Shown in pieces: positions 17,384 to 27,304 of a stretch of 64,000 bases of DNA. The stretch is taken from assembly GCF_014280435.1 (NCBI RefSeq), contig NZ_CP060388.1, positions 2,865,501-2,929,500 of the forward strand. The letters are read 5' to 3'. This DNA comes from Sphingobium sp. KCTC 72723. Its GTDB lineage: Bacteria; Pseudomonadota; Alphaproteobacteria; Sphingomonadales; Sphingomonadaceae. Both the position numbers and the translations under genes were made by a program. The number at the start of each line of letters is the position of its first letter. Position 1 is the stretch's first letter. Below the pieces are notes generated by a model. That model saw only the letters and a list, made by a program, of their open reading frames with translations. It was not told the origin of the DNA and made no database searches.

Positions 17384-18229
17384 TCAGCCGTCGCTGACGA
17401 TCGTATTTTCGATCACCCCAACGTCTGACACCTCAACGCGGACCACATCGCCCACTTTGAGCAGGCCATTAGTTGCCGCGCCTACACCCGATGGCGTGCC
17501 CGTCGATAGGATGTCACCGGGTTCTAGAGTCATTACCTGCGACAGATAAGCGATCTGATCGTAAATGTTGTAGATCATGTCGCCGGTCAGGGTAGACTGC
17601 CGCTCTTCACCATTGACCGTGAGGCGGAGCGTTAGTGCGTGTGGATCAAGGATTTCGTCGTCGGTTATGATCCACGGACCGATTGGGCCATGCGTGTCAA
17701 ACGACTTACCGAGCGTGAAAGTGGGTGTGCGGTGTTGCCAGTCGCGTGCCGAGACATCATTGGCGACGGTGTAGCCAGCGATCACTGAACGTGCATCTTC
17801 TGGCAGCACATTGCGGCAACGCTTGCCGATCACTACAGCAAGCTCGGCCTCATAGTCCAACGCATTCGAAACAGCCGGATAAACGATCGGTGATGCTGGG
17901 CCAGTGATGCACGACACCTGCTTGTTAAACCACAGCTGGCTTGTTGGCACGGGTATACCAGCTGCGATCGCCTCTTGCGCATGCGCTTGATAGTTCATAC
18001 CGATCGCCAGAAACTTCTGCGGATCGGTGATTGGGGCTTCGAGAATGACGCTCTCCAGCGGGAGCGCCGGTTCATCTGCCGCTTCAATTGAGCCGCGGAT
18101 CTCGGGCAGATCGTTCAGCAACTGCCGCATTGAGCCATGCGGCGCTATCGCACTTAGATCGACAACATTGGTGCCCACGACTTTGCCCAACCTGGTAATT
18201 CCGTTCGCAGTGTACCGAACCAGTTTCAT
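17384..18229 (-). CDS. Fumarylacetoacetate hydrolase (FAH)-family protein
   Basis: ATG 18229 (MKLVRYT) is chosen over ATG 18235 because GGGAGGA lies about 7 bp upstream. The 281-residue product has a small N-terminal domain and the FAH core: FLAIGMNYQAHAQEA, LDYEAELAVVIGKRC with the metal-binding Glu pair, YTVANDVSARDWQ, KSFDTHGPIGPW and ILSTGTPSGVG. FAHD1-like acylpyruvases and HpcE-type 2-hydroxyhepta-2,4-diene-1,7-dioate isomerases belong here. With HpcG/HpcH-like genes at 24.6-26.2 kb, an isomerase or hydrolase step in the same lower pathway is plausible. It stands alone between two copies of a direct repeat. Confidence 0.88.
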   Translation of the reverse strand: MKLVRYTANGITRLGKVVGTNVVDLSAIAPHGSMRQLLNDLPEIRGSIEAADEPALPLESVILEAPITDPQKFLAIGMNYQAHAQEAIAAGIPVPTSQLWFNKQVSCITGPASPIVYPAVSNALDYEAELAVVIGKRCRNVLPEDARSVIAGYTVANDVSARDWQHRTPTFTLGKSFDTHGPIGPWIITDDEILDPHALTLRLTVNGEERQSTLTGDMIYNIYDQIAYLSQVMTLEPGDILSTGTPSGVGAATNGLLKVGDVVRVEVSDVGVIENTIVSDG

Positions 18230-18318
18230 ATTCATTCCTCCCATGAACTACTTTTTCGCTACTTTGATAGGGCACTTCAGAACAAGGTACAAAGTATATA
18301 ATCTAGTTGAAGACCTAG

Positions 18319-18359
18319 GCACGGTTGGGGTAGACAGCGCTATTACAATCGACGTTCCC
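18319..18359. repeat. 41-bp direct repeat, copy B
   Basis: Second copy of the repeat at 17207. Both copies translate in one frame as TVGVDSAI followed by T/S, I and D/E, VP. The two changed codons are conservative, so it may be a remnant of coding sequence. Confidence 0.75.
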
Positions 18360-18368
18360 ATAGCAATT

Positions 18369-19322
18369 TCAAAATCGGGATGCTCTTTGTTCACGCACAG
18401 CGTCCACAGCGAAGAAGATCAATCCGGACCAGATGGATCCGAACGTGAACAGGTGCAAAAGACCGAAAGGTTCATGGAATAAGAGGACGGCCTGCAGGAA
18501 CTGGAGCGACGGGCCAATGTACTGGAATTGGCCTGCAAGCGAATATGGCATCTGTTTGGCTGCGACTGAGAAAAGCAGCAGCGGTACCGCCGTTACGAAT
18601 CCAGTAAAAATCAATAGTACGTTGGTAGATGAGTCGCCGCCAAACACCGGTATCCCGTTTTGGGAACTTAGAAATAGCCACGCTATCGCTAGCGGTGCCA
18701 TGAGAGATGTTTCGATCAGAAGGCCGCAAAGTGGATCCAAAGGAGCAACCTTTCGGATCAAGCCAGCGATGCTGAATGTAAATGCCAGAACCATCGCGAT
18801 CCACAAGCTGTTGGGGCCTTTTCCAAAAGCAAGGGCGACTACACCCAAAGCAGCCAGGCCGACGGCAAATGTTTAAAGCCGCGTCAAGCGTTCGCCCAGC
18901 GCCACGACGCCAAGAACCACGGTTATCAAAGGGGTTATGAAAAAACCGAGACTGGTCTCGAGTATACGATCGTTCAGAACGGCCCAAATATACACGAGCC
19001 AGTTCACTCCAATGAGCGCCGCAGTCGCAGCAAACAACCCGACCAGACGCATATCAATCGTCCGGCGTAGCGAGGTCCATCGCCCGAGCAGGCTGACGAT
19101 AATTGCTAAAAGAAAAACCGACCATAGGACACGATGTGCCATGATCTGGCTCGGCGGCACTGCCTGCAATTGCTTCATGTAAAACGGCATGGCTCCGTAG
19201 ATCAGATAGGCCAAAGTTGCGTAAACAATACCGGATCGCAACCTTAGTTTCTGACCGGAAACCTCAGGATCTGCCGTCTTTCTCAAGGTAATACTCTTTC
19301 GATCAGAAATGCGGATTAACAT
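18369..19322 (-). pseudogene. RarD/EamA-type permease interrupted by a stop codon
   Basis: The N-terminal part (YATLAYLIYGAMPFYMKQL through VVALGERLTRL) ends at TAA 18873-18875, and the same frame continues as TFAVGLAALGVVALAFGKG to the natural end at 18369. RarD-family proteins have Gln or a similar residue at this point, so a CAA to TAA change would explain it. With the stop read as a residue the protein is about 317 residues with ten predicted membrane helices, the normal family size. RarD-like carriers are drug/metabolite-superfamily exporters of unproven substrate. Confidence 0.75.
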
Positions 19323-19720
19323 GCTTGAACTAGTTCATCATCCCTATTAATTTTCCTCCGAAATGACGGGGGGATTACGTCGTCCGATCGACCGTGGTTC
19401 TATTGCTGTTGCTACGCATCCTTTAGCCCGACGGCACTTGACCTTCCTTCGCCTCGGCCTTTTCGCTTCCGAAAACAAGTTGAGGTAGCCTAAATTGCCC
19501 TATCTGCTAAACCCCTAAAACTGGTATCAGGGTTGGCCAAAGATCGCTGACAGATCGCGACATAATTACTCTTGCTCAAAGGAAGAGCGGGTGCTCTGAT
19601 CGCCCGCTCTTCGTCACGGAGTCACTACGCTGTTAAAGCGCTCTCAAATCTTTTCACGATCGATGTTGCTCAACGCTAGGATCAACCGCGCCTGTCAAAC
19701 ATTCTCGTTATGTCGCAATG
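19323..19720. other. Intergenic region, 398 bp
   Basis: No convincing gene. It holds the 5' region of the RarD-type pseudogene, an AT-richer stretch, and one strong hairpin (see 19582-19612) downstream of the TonB receptor. Confidence 0.6.
19582..19612 (-). terminator. Hairpin, likely terminator of the TonB receptor gene
   Basis: A perfect 10-bp stem GAAGAGCGGG/CCCGCTCTTC with an 11-nt loop, about 110 bp beyond the receptor stop on the minus strand and followed there by CTTTG. The T run is short, so termination is probable rather than certain. Confidence 0.55.
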
Positions 19721-21934
19721 TCAGAATCGAACCTCGAACGAAGCACCTATTTTACGCGGTTGTTCGTAGAAACCGTCGGTACTGAAGGCACCCGGGCGAA
19801 TAGTCTGGAAGACTTTTTCGTTAGTCAGATTGGTGACCCACAAGCTCGCCTTCCAGGCCTCGCTGTCGGGGGTCCAGAAAATCGAGGCGTTCGTAAGTGT
19901 GTAGGAGGGTTGAGAAAAAATGTTCAGGAAATCGTAATATACGCGCGAACTCCAAGAAAGATTTGCGCCTGCGCCGAATGTACCTCCACCCATCGCGGTT
20001 GTATAATCCGCTCCAAAGTTGCCCGACCACTTCGGCGCCCTGGTCATCACGTTGTCGGACGCATCGGCGGTAGCAACAATGTTTCCGCCGGTGGCCCGGG
20101 GAATAAAACCCTGCGCCGCTGTGAAGTCCTTATAACGGGCATGCGTGTAGGCTACAGCAGCACGAAGTTTGAGGCCGTCAAATGGCGAAATGAAGGTTTC
20201 CAGTTCTCCGCCATAAATCTCTGCGTTTGCGGCATTCTGTAGAATGTAAGCTGGGCTATTAGCTGCTCGGGCCTGCAGTTGCAGGTTCTTATAGTCGTAG
20301 TAGTAAGTTGCGAGGTTTATCCGTAGCCAGGGCAGCGGGTCAGTTTTCAAGCCCACTTCATAGGCAGTGATTTCTTCAGGAAGAACCGGAGTACTCAACG
20401 TCGCAGCCATGTTGTAGACGCCGCTCTTGAACGCCGTGCTGTGAGTCGCATAAACGTTCGTGCGTGATGTAATTTCGTACCGGGCACCGACCTTGTAGTT
20501 GAACTTATTAAAGGTTTTGCTGACATCATTTACGACCGTATTTCCGTTCAGAATTTGCGTAAAGCTGCGTTTTTCGGTTGTATAACGTCCGCCAAGCGTA
20601 ACGAAAAGGCCCCCAGCAAGCTCGTAAGTTCCCTCGCCGAAACCAGCAAATGAGCGACCCGAGAGTTCGGGTTGAAGGTGCGGACCTACCAGGGGACTTG
20701 GTGGGGTTGTCGTCGAAAATGGGCTAAGATTAGAATGACCGCCGAACTGATAGAAATATCCGCCGACAAGCCATTGAAACGGGCCCGCGTTTGTAGAGCT
20801 CAGTTTGAGCTCAGAGCTTCCAGATTCTGTAGCGAATAAAGCAGGAAAGTTGCCAAAGTCGATATTCGAGGCATCAGAGTCTGTTTCTTGGTACCAGCGG
20901 AGATTGAGAAAACCACTAGTCGACTCAAGGTTAACGGTTCCCAGATCGACTGAGACATGTAACGCCGCAGTCCATCGGCGTAAGTCAAGTACTGGAACGC
21001 GGGTAAGCGAGGTCTCCCAAGGGCCGCGCGGCAGAATTACACCGGGAAATGCTCGACCTAAGGTGTTTCCATCGATCGGTTGTGGGGCATTTGTCGTGCT
21101 CTGCTGATCGAAAAACTCTCCGGTCAAAACCACCTTGACGTTGTCGGCTGGTTTTAGCAGAAGTTTGCTGCGGAGGTCGATGACACGCTGACCGCCCAGC
21201 GTTCCGCCGCGCACAAGGTCCTTGATATAACCATCGTTCTTACGGAAGAGCGAGGCGAAGTCGAGCGCCGCCGTTTCACTGATCGGTCCCGTAACATACA
21301 TTCGCGCGTCGTAGTCTCCGGCATCATTGCGCATACGGCCCACTCGAACTGAGGCCTTGCCACGAAAATCAAAACTCGGGTCAGGCGTGATTACATTAAT
21401 AAGACCGCCAGTTGCGTTGCGTCCAAAAGTTGTACCTTGCGGACCGCGCAAGACCTCGACGCGCTCGACTTCGACCAGATCAATCCAGTTCGCTGCCGAT
21501 TCGGGCTGATAAACGCCGTCAACATATGTCGCGATATTTGGCTCGTCACCGATCGAGATGCCGGTCGAACCGACCCCGCGGATCACCGGCTGGAACACGC
21601 CCATGTTGCGGCTGCCGATGAATCCGGGAACCACTTGGGTCAATGTGCGAAGGGTCGAAACATCCGCTGCCGCCAAGCCGGCTCCAGTAATGGCGGTGAC
21701 TGCGACCGGCACATCCTGAAGGCGCGCCTCCCGACGGGTGGCGGTAACTACGATGTCCCCGAACGCCGAAGCCGGTTCTTGTTGCTGCGTCGAGGCAAGC
21801 TGAGAGCCCGTAGTTGGAGCCTGACGCGTTTCCCCAGCAGCATCCTGTGCGATCGAAGCCGATGAGCAAAGCATTGCGCCCATGCAAGCACCTGAAAACA
21901 ACACAAAACGACTCTGGTTATATTCCCGTTTCAC
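19721..21934 (-). CDS. TonB-dependent outer-membrane receptor
   Basis: I prefer the GTG at 21934 with GGGGAGAG just upstream, giving 737 residues and a normal signal peptide ending near SSASIAQD. A TonB-box-like segment (FGDIVVTATRRE) precedes the plug domain with DVPVAVTAITG, PVIRGVGSTG and VEVLRGPQGTTFGRNATGG. The 22-strand barrel follows and ends in an aromatic residue (FEVRF). Sphingomonads use many such receptors to take up complex organic compounds. A shared promoter motif about 150 bp upstream links it to the hydratase and exporter operons. The ligand cannot be inferred from sequence. Confidence 0.92.
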   Translation of the reverse strand: MKREYNQSRFVLFSGACMGAMLCSSASIAQDAAGETRQAPTTGSQLASTQQQEPASAFGDIVVTATRREARLQDVPVAVTAITGAGLAAADVSTLRTLTQVVPGFIGSRNMGVFQPVIRGVGSTGISIGDEPNIATYVDGVYQPESAANWIDLVEVERVEVLRGPQGTTFGRNATGGLINVITPDPSFDFRGKASVRVGRMRNDAGDYDARMYVTGPISETAALDFASLFRKNDGYIKDLVRGGTLGGQRVIDLRSKLLLKPADNVKVVLTGEFFDQQSTTNAPQPIDGNTLGRAFPGVILPRGPWETSLTRVPVLDLRRWTAALHVSVDLGTVNLESTSGFLNLRWYQETDSDASNIDFGNFPALFATESGSSELKLSSTNAGPFQWLVGGYFYQFGGHSNLSPFSTTTPPSPLVGPHLQPELSGRSFAGFGEGTYELAGGLFVTLGGRYTTEKRSFTQILNGNTVVNDVSKTFNKFNYKVGARYEITSRTNVYATHSTAFKSGVYNMAATLSTPVLPEEITAYEVGLKTDPLPWLRINLATYYYDYKNLQLQARAANSPAYILQNAANAEIYGGELETFISPFDGLKLRAAVAYTHARYKDFTAAQGFIPRATGGNIVATADASDNVMTRAPKWSGNFGADYTTAMGGGTFGAGANLSWSSRVYYDFLNIFSQPSYTLTNASIFWTPDSEAWKASLWVTNLTNEKVFQTIRPGAFSTDGFYEQPRKIGASFEVRF

Positions 21935-22083
21935 GACATCTCTCCCCACTTTTTGACTGCAACTTATTTCAAGTGTCAGCTTACATGCATTCTATATTCG
22001 GCGAATAAGCGCAGCACGAATGCTTCCCGCCTCTGGTGCCGACTTCGAACCTTGACAACGGCCCTCTGCACCGGTTTGCTAGA

Positions 22084-22106
22084 AAACGCAATGTACATTA
22101 TGCAAA
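22084..22106 (+). promoter_or_regulatory. Candidate regulator-binding motif, copy 1
   Basis: AAACGCAATGTACATT then ATGCAAA. It aligns with motifs at 30588 (4 differences in 23 bases) and 26266. It lies upstream of the TonB receptor gene. Confidence 0.45.
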
Positions 22107-22208
22107 GGAGATCGACTCTCCGCGATTTTCTCAGGTGGGTTAGGGCCTGAATCGACACAATCGACTGTGACGAAGGCACCGGCTGATTACGATGTGCAAC
22201 TGAAGCTG

Positions 22209-23361
22209 GACCCCCGCAAAAACTCTGGCGGATTTGGGGCATTCGTGATTCATTGATTGGGTAGGCATCGGAAGTTATGATCCATGGACCCCGAGTCTCT
22301 TTTCAGCCTGCATGACCATCTTGAGATGCTGAGCCGTCATGACGATCCGCTTGATGTTCTGGAACGGACCGGGGACTTTGAGTATTTGCGGGTCTGGCTG
22401 GTCGATGGGCTGAGTTATGGCGATAGCAGCACGGGCGGTCGTCCGCCGTTTGACCCTGCCGCGATGTTCAAGATCCTGATTATGCAGCCTCAACATAATC
22501 TCTCCGATGCCCGGATGGAGTATATGATCCGGCCACCGGCTGAGCTGGATGCGGTTTCTGGGTTTTGCGCTCGGCGATCGCACCACCGACGCAACACCAT
22601 CCGGCACTTTCGCAACCGGATGACGGAGACCGGAACGCTCAAGCGGGTGATGAAGGCCTTCGACTGGCAACTGCACAAGAAGGCCTACATCGGCATGTCG
22701 AGGCAGATCATCGATGCCAGCCTGGTGCCAGCACCCAAGCAGCGCAACACCGATGACGAGCGGCAGGCCATCAAGGATGGCGAGTCGGCGCAGGATATCT
22801 GGCCTGATAACCCGGCCAAGGCGGCACAAAAGGAACACAGATGCGCGCTGGACACTCAGGATCGGCGGGAAGGTGCGCTATAAGGATGGCAAGCCGCTGC
22901 CGATGTCGCCTTGCCGGTGTTCGGGTATAAAAGCCATATCAGCATCGACCGCCGGTATGGCTAGCCGATCGCATGCTGACCAGTCGCATCCACCGTCGCA
23001 AGCCCAAAGGAAAGTCCATGCCAAAGGCCACCGCCCGCGCAAATGCCGCAAGTCCGCGATCCGTGCCAGGATCGAGCATGTGTTCGCGCATCAGAAAAAC
23101 CGGTTCGGGCTGTTCATCCGCACCATCGGAATCAAGCGGGCTGAGGCGAAACTGACATTGGCCAATCTGGCCTATAACTTCAACCGCCTGATCTCCCACG
23201 AACGACGCGCCGTCAAAGCATGAATCTGCCCTGAAACCCTGAAACGGCTATGTGAAATGTCCTATCCGGTGACCGAAAGCCGCCCGCGAGAGCGCCCAGC
23301 GCCGCGCTCATACCGTCATCACCGCAACGGCAGCATCAAAACGCCGGTTTTTGCGGGTGCC
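22209..23361 (+). mobile_element. IS5-family element, decayed
   Basis: Bounded by CCCGCAAAAAC on the left and its inverted counterpart GTTTTTGCGGG at about 23350. It contains one transposase gene that is frameshifted and internally deleted. The same IS type supplies the remnants at 11.6-12.4 kb. Confidence 0.75.
22284..23223 (+). pseudogene. IS5-family transposase, frameshifted with internal deletion
   Basis: The N-terminal 190 codons are clean (MDPESLFSLHDHLEMLSRHD through IIDASLVPAPKQRNT). The frame then shifts near 22835 (continuing NTDARWTLRIGGK) and again at FGYKSHISIDRRYG. Roughly 70 codons of the catalytic middle are absent before SRIHRRKPKGKSMPKA. A further shift precedes the normal C-terminus IEHVFAHQKNRFGLFIRTIG. 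The gene cannot make active transposase. Confidence 0.8.
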
Positions 23362-23421
23362 CAGCTAATCGCCTCGGGGCACCCATGCGACCTGCACTCG
23401 CCCCGCTCGACCTTATCCTAT

Positions 23422-24591
23422 TTAGAAGTCGAATTTGACGTTCTCGGGAACGCCGGGGGCGGGATCGTCGGCAACCATCCTCACCCCATCGATTACGATA
23501 GGGCTGGCCACCCCGGGCTTTCCATCGTGTTCAATCGCCATGCCTCTCGCGATAACCTGCGGGTTCGCAAATACCTCGTCCAACTCATTGATCGGACCTG
23601 CAGGAATCCCTGCACCATCGAGCCGTTCGAAGAGATCGTCCCGGCTCCATTTCGCGGTGATCTCTTCGAGCGCTATGATCAAATCCACGCGGTTGCGGAT
23701 CCTTTGTGGATTATTGCTGAACCGCTCATCTTCGTGCAGTGTCACGTTCAGTACACGACAAAGCGCAGCAAACTGGCCATCGTTCCCGACTGCGATGATC
23801 AGATCTCCATCACGGGTCGGGAACGCTTGATAGGGTACCAAATTAGCGTGGCCATTGCCTACCCGGCGTGGCACTACTCCCGAGGTCATCCAGTTGAGCG
23901 CCTGATTACCCATGACGCTGACTTGGGTATCTAGCAGCGCCATATCGATATGTGCGCCGACGTGCATTTCGCGACGCCGGTTCAGTGCTGCCAGAATTGC
24001 CACCGCGCTGTAGACCCCGGTGAAAAGATCGGCGGCAGCGATCCCGGCCTTCTGCGGCTCGCGCTCCGGTTCACCGGTCATCGACATGAGCCCGCCCATC
24101 GCTTGTGCGATATAGTCATATCCCGGGCGGGCAGCATATGGCCCGGTTTGCCCAAACCCGGTGATAGAACAAGTAATGAGATGTGGATTAAGCGCTGACA
24201 ACGAGGGATGATCAAGTCCGTATTTCGCCAGCCCCCCGACCTTATAATTCTCGATCATGATATCGGCCCCTCCCGCAAGACGGCGGATGGCAGCCTGACC
24301 CTCGGGGATTGTGATATCAATCGCGATGGACCTTTTTCCCCGATTAGCCGAATGAAAATAAGCCGCACCAAGGTTATCGCCACCGTCGGACATTACAAAG
24401 GGTGGCCCCCAATGTCGGGTGTCGTCTCCGCTTCCAGGGCGCTCTATCTTGATCACTTCGGCGCCGAGATCTGCAAGCAGTTGCCCGCACCATGGCCCGG
24501 CAAGGATCCTGGCAAGCTCAAGCACCCTGATGCCGGCAAGCGGCTTTCCAGATGCTTCGCTTTGTGCGGAGCGCCAGTCACACTGCTTCAT
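23422..24591 (-). CDS. CaiB/BaiF family III CoA-transferase
   Basis: A 389-residue transferase starting at ATG 24591, which overlaps the aldolase stop as ATGA (translational coupling); an upstream in-frame start at 24624 lies within that gene. Family motifs are LELARILAGPWCGQLLADLG, GAEVIKIERPGSGDDTRHWG, NANRGKRSIAID-like SANRGKRSIAID, and GYDYIAQAMGG with the catalytic Asp. It is closer to canonical dicarboxyl-CoA:acid transferases than the transferase at 2783. As the third gene after a hydratase and an HpaI-type aldolase, it would activate a dicarboxylic product of the lower pathway. Confidence 0.9.
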   Translation of the reverse strand: MKQCDWRSAQSEASGKPLAGIRVLELARILAGPWCGQLLADLGAEVIKIERPGSGDDTRHWGPPFVMSDGGDNLGAAYFHSANRGKRSIAIDITIPEGQAAIRRLAGGADIMIENYKVGGLAKYGLDHPSLSALNPHLITCSITGFGQTGPYAARPGYDYIAQAMGGLMSMTGEPEREPQKAGIAAADLFTGVYSAVAILAALNRRREMHVGAHIDMALLDTQVSVMGNQALNWMTSGVVPRRVGNGHANLVPYQAFPTRDGDLIIAVGNDGQFAALCRVLNVTLHEDERFSNNPQRIRNRVDLIIALEEITAKWSRDDLFERLDGAGIPAGPINELDEVFANPQVIARGMAIEHDGKPGVASPIVIDGVRMVADDPAPGVPENVKFDF

Positions 24592-25382
24592 TTTGCACCA
24601 GCGACCGCTGTATCGATGCGGCAACGCCAGTCCCGCGCAAGGTCTCCTGCGGCCTTTGCCAAAGTGAAAGAGTCTATACCCACCGCTAGGAACCGGGCAC
24701 CGCCTTCCAAATATTGCTGCACCAGACGCTCATCGCGCGACAGGATGCCGCAGGGAATGCCGGTGGCCCGAATTCGGTCGAGAGCCGCTCCGGTGGCCTG
24801 GGCGAGAGCTGAGGCGTTAGCGGGCCCGAGCAGGCCGAGCGAGGCAGCCAGATCAGCAGGGCCGATAAACAGTGCATCAATGCCATCGACTGCCGCAATG
24901 GCTTCGAGATTCTTGATCGCTTCGGCCGTCTCGATCTGGGCGATGATACACAGTTGCTCGTTCGCGTCTGCCACATAAGCGGGAAAGCGGCCCCAGCGTG
25001 CGGCACGCGCACCACCGATCCCGCGATCGCCGTCCGGCGGATAGCGCGAAGCCTTTACGATTGAAGCTGCTTGCGTTGCGTTATCAACCATCGGAACCAT
25101 GATCGTCTGTGCACCTAGGTCCAGGATCTGGTGGATCGTCACCGGATCGTGGCCAGGAACGCGCACGATTGCTGAGCAGTCCGATACGGTGTCAACCGCG
25201 CGCAGTTGATGGGCAATCCCTGGCAGCGTCTGCGCGCCGTGCTCGGCATCGATCAGAACCCAATCGTAGCCAAGACCTGCGCAGATTTCCGCGATGTCGG
25301 GATTGGCGAGCGCGAGCCAGAAGCCCAGCTGCGGCAAGCCGTCACTGAGTTTATTCTTGAAGTGGTTTTGCGGTGTCAGCAT
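24588..25382 (-). CDS. HpcH/HpaI-type class II pyruvate aldolase
   Basis: The 264-residue TIM-barrel aldolase has the family signatures GFWLALANPDIAEICAGLG, DWVLIDAEHG (catalytic His), IVRVPGHDP (Arg), IIAQIETAEAI (metal-binding Glu) and IGPADLAASLG (metal-binding Asp). HpaI/HpcH cleaves 4-hydroxy-2-oxoheptanedioate to pyruvate and succinate semialdehyde. With the HpaH/HpcG-like hydratase directly upstream, the classical hydratase-aldolase pair of a homoprotocatechuate-type lower pathway is formed. Relatives accept several 4-hydroxy-2-oxoacids. Confidence 0.92.
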   Translation of the reverse strand: MLTPQNHFKNKLSDGLPQLGFWLALANPDIAEICAGLGYDWVLIDAEHGAQTLPGIAHQLRAVDTVSDCSAIVRVPGHDPVTIHQILDLGAQTIMVPMVDNATQAASIVKASRYPPDGDRGIGGARAARWGRFPAYVADANEQLCIIAQIETAEAIKNLEAIAAVDGIDALFIGPADLAASLGLLGPANASALAQATGAALDRIRATGIPCGILSRDERLVQQYLEGGARFLAVGIDSFTLAKAAGDLARDWRCRIDTAVAGAK

Positions 25383-25391
25383 CGCCCTGCC

Positions 25392-26234
25392 TCAGATAAA
25401 CCGGAAGCCTATGGCACCCAACGGCCCGAAATCGGCGCTGAACACATCACCCGGGCGGGCTTCGACAGGGCGGGTGAACGAACCACCGAGCACCACTTCG
25501 CCCGCCTCGAGCGTCTGGCCCCATGGCGAGAGCCGGTTGGCTAGCCACGCCACGCCGATTGCCGGATTGTTGAGCACGCCCGCAGCAACCCCAGTCTCCT
25601 CGATCACACCGTTCCGGGTCAGCAGCGCACTGACCCAGCGCATGTCGATCTTGTCAGGTCGCATCGGCAACCCTCCCATGATAATCCCGGCGTTGGCGGC
25701 GTTGTCACTTATAGTGTCCTGCACTTTGCGACGCCCCCCGGTTTCGGGGTCAGTAGGAAAGGTGCGGCTGTCAATTACCTCCACTGCGGGAATAACATAT
25801 TCGGTCGCCCGGAGTACGTCAAAGATGGTCGCGCGGGGCCCTTCGATCCTTCTGCCCAGCACGAAAGCAAGCTCGACCTCGACCTTGGGAGTGATAAACC
25901 GTTCACAAGGCACGTCGCTTCCTTGCTCAAACACCATATCATCGAGCAGTGTGCCGTAATCGGGTTCGGTAATTCCGGCAGCTTGCTGCATCGCTCGCGA
26001 CGTCAAACCAATCTTGTGGCCGATGACCTTTCTCCCAGACGCGAGCTTAAGGTCTACCCATCGTTTGCTGATGCGATAGCCGTCGGCAATGGACATTTCC
26101 GGACAGCGCTGTGAGAACTGGCGGATCTGCTGACGCGACTGTTCGGCCTGATCGAGTTCAGCCGCAAAAACGCCGACTTCGGCTTCGCTGAGACCCGCCC
26201 CGACCATGCCGGGTCCGTCACTGCGGCGGTCCAT
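25392..26234 (-). CDS. 2-oxo-hept-4-ene-1,7-dioate/2-keto-4-pentenoate hydratase
   Basis: ATG 26234 is chosen because GAGGAGC lies 5 bp upstream. The 280-residue protein shows the hydratase/FAH-like core: [42 protein letters not shown] (metal-binding Glu residues), [23 protein letters not shown] and the C-terminal [13 protein letters not shown]. It would hydrate the 2-oxo-enoate to a 4-hydroxy-2-oxoacid for the aldolase 9 bp downstream. It is the intact counterpart of the hydratase pseudogene at 9.8-10.6 kb and the first gene of a three-gene operon that diverges from the C-C hydrolase. Confidence 0.92.
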   Translation of the reverse strand: MDRRSDGPGMVGAGLSEAEVGVFAAELDQAEQSRQQIRQFSQRCPEMSIADGYRISKRWVDLKLASGRKVIGHKIGLTSRAMQQAAGITEPDYGTLLDDMVFEQGSDVPCERFITPKVEVELAFVLGRRIEGPRATIFDVLRATEYVIPAVEVIDSRTFPTDPETGGRRKVQDTISDNAANAGIIMGGLPMRPDKIDMRWVSALLTRNGVIEETGVAAGVLNNPAIGVAWLANRLSPWGQTLEAGEVVLGGSFTRPVEARPGDVFSADFGPLGAIGFRFI

Positions 26235-26356
26235 AAATTGCTCCTCATCCCCGATCTGTATTGGCAAACGCATTGCACAGTTATAAACGCTAGTCTATAG
26301 CCCGGCGGCAGAACAGACCGTACTTGGCAGAACGACACTTGATTTGGAGGAGAGGC
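26235..26356. promoter_or_regulatory. Divergent promoter region with shared motif, copy 2
   Basis: This 122-bp region separates the hydratase operon from the hydrolase gene. At 26266 it carries AAACGC, two variable bases, then TGCACAGT, matching the motif at 30588. A possible forward promoter is TTGCAC (26273) with TATAGC 17 bp later, overlapping the motif. Confidence 0.45.
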
Positions 26357-27220
26357 ATGATGGCAGGCGATACGAGCGTGAGAGAAGAGAAAATAACCGG
26401 TCGCGGACTGACTTCTCACACCCTGCTTGCCGGCGACCGGAGCAAGCCTGCTATTCTTCTGCTGCATGGAGCAGGGCCGGGTGCCCATGCCGGTTCCAAC
26501 TGGCTCCACCTCATGCCCGACTTGGCGGAGAATTTCTTCGTGATCGCGCCCGACCTAATTGGCTTTGGGCAGTCAGTTATACCTGAACCTTGGCCAGACA
26601 ACGTAATGGCGTGGATCGGAACGCGAGTTGAACAGTGTTTCGGCTTGCTTGAAGCGCTTGGGATCGAAAAGGCCCACGTCGTCGGCAACTCGATGGGCGG
26701 TGCGCTCACCTTGCAGATGATGAGCGAAGAGCCCGACCGTATCGATCGTGTGGTCCTGATGGGGTCGATCGGCGCACCTGGCCCGCGGACTCCGGAACTA
26801 ATCCGTCTGCTTTCCTTTTATTCCGATCCTCGGCCGTCCCGTTACCGCCAGCTGATGCACAGTTTCGCGCATGATGCCGACAAATTCGAAGGCATGGAGG
26901 AGATCGTCAGTAACAGGTACAAGATTGCCACCGATCCCGAGATTATGAAGACTGCGGTCAAAATGATCGATTCGATGAAGCAGGGAATGGAGGGGCTTAA
27001 TATGCCGCCGTCGATGCTTTGCAAGATGCCGCATAAGGTTTTGATCTTCCACGGAAGGCAGGACCGCATCGTTCCGCTCGACACCAGCCTGTACCTTATA
27101 GAGCATCTGAAGCATGCCGAACTGTACGTACTCGACCGGTCGGGCCATTGGTCGCAGCTCGAGCGCTGGGACGTCATGCGCCCGATGATGGAAATACATT
27201 TCGGCGCGCGCACCTTCTGA
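26357..27220 (+). CDS. Meta-cleavage-product type C-C bond hydrolase (alpha/beta fold)
   Basis: The start is ATG 26357 (or 26360), 6-9 bp after GGAGGAGAGG. The 287-residue protein carries the oxyanion-hole signature of ring-cleavage-product hydrolases, LLLHGAGPGAHAGSNW. The nucleophile elbow is VVGNSMGGAL, the acid lies in HGRQDRIVPLD, and the base is His in SGHWSQLE. Such enzymes (BphD, TesD, ThnD types) split 2-hydroxy-6-oxo-dienoates into a carboxylic acid and 2-hydroxypenta-2,4-dienoate, the substrate of the hydratase encoded divergently. The aromatic substrate is unknown. No extradiol dioxygenase gene was found in this window. Confidence 0.9.
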   Translation: MMAGDTSVREEKITGRGLTSHTLLAGDRSKPAILLLHGAGPGAHAGSNWLHLMPDLAENFFVIAPDLIGFGQSVIPEPWPDNVMAWIGTRVEQCFGLLEALGIEKAHVVGNSMGGALTLQMMSEEPDRIDRVVLMGSIGAPGPRTPELIRLLSFYSDPRPSRYRQLMHSFAHDADKFEGMEEIVSNRYKIATDPEIMKTAVKMIDSMKQGMEGLNMPPSMLCKMPHKVLIFHGRQDRIVPLDTSLYLIEHLKHAELYVLDRSGHWSQLERWDVMRPMMEIHFGARTF

Positions 27221-27304
27221 TGCTTCCGTTGTTCCGGCATCGGGTTGCCGGGCGGGCGTGATGCTCTGCATTCGTTTGTCTGGTTCGGCGTGGGGGTGAC
27301 CAAT

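Noticed and set aside
22091..22149. 19-codon mini-ORF starting ATGTACATTATG
   Set aside because: Lacks the conserved core of the 21-codon mini-ORFs and any terminator; it overlaps the candidate regulatory motif.
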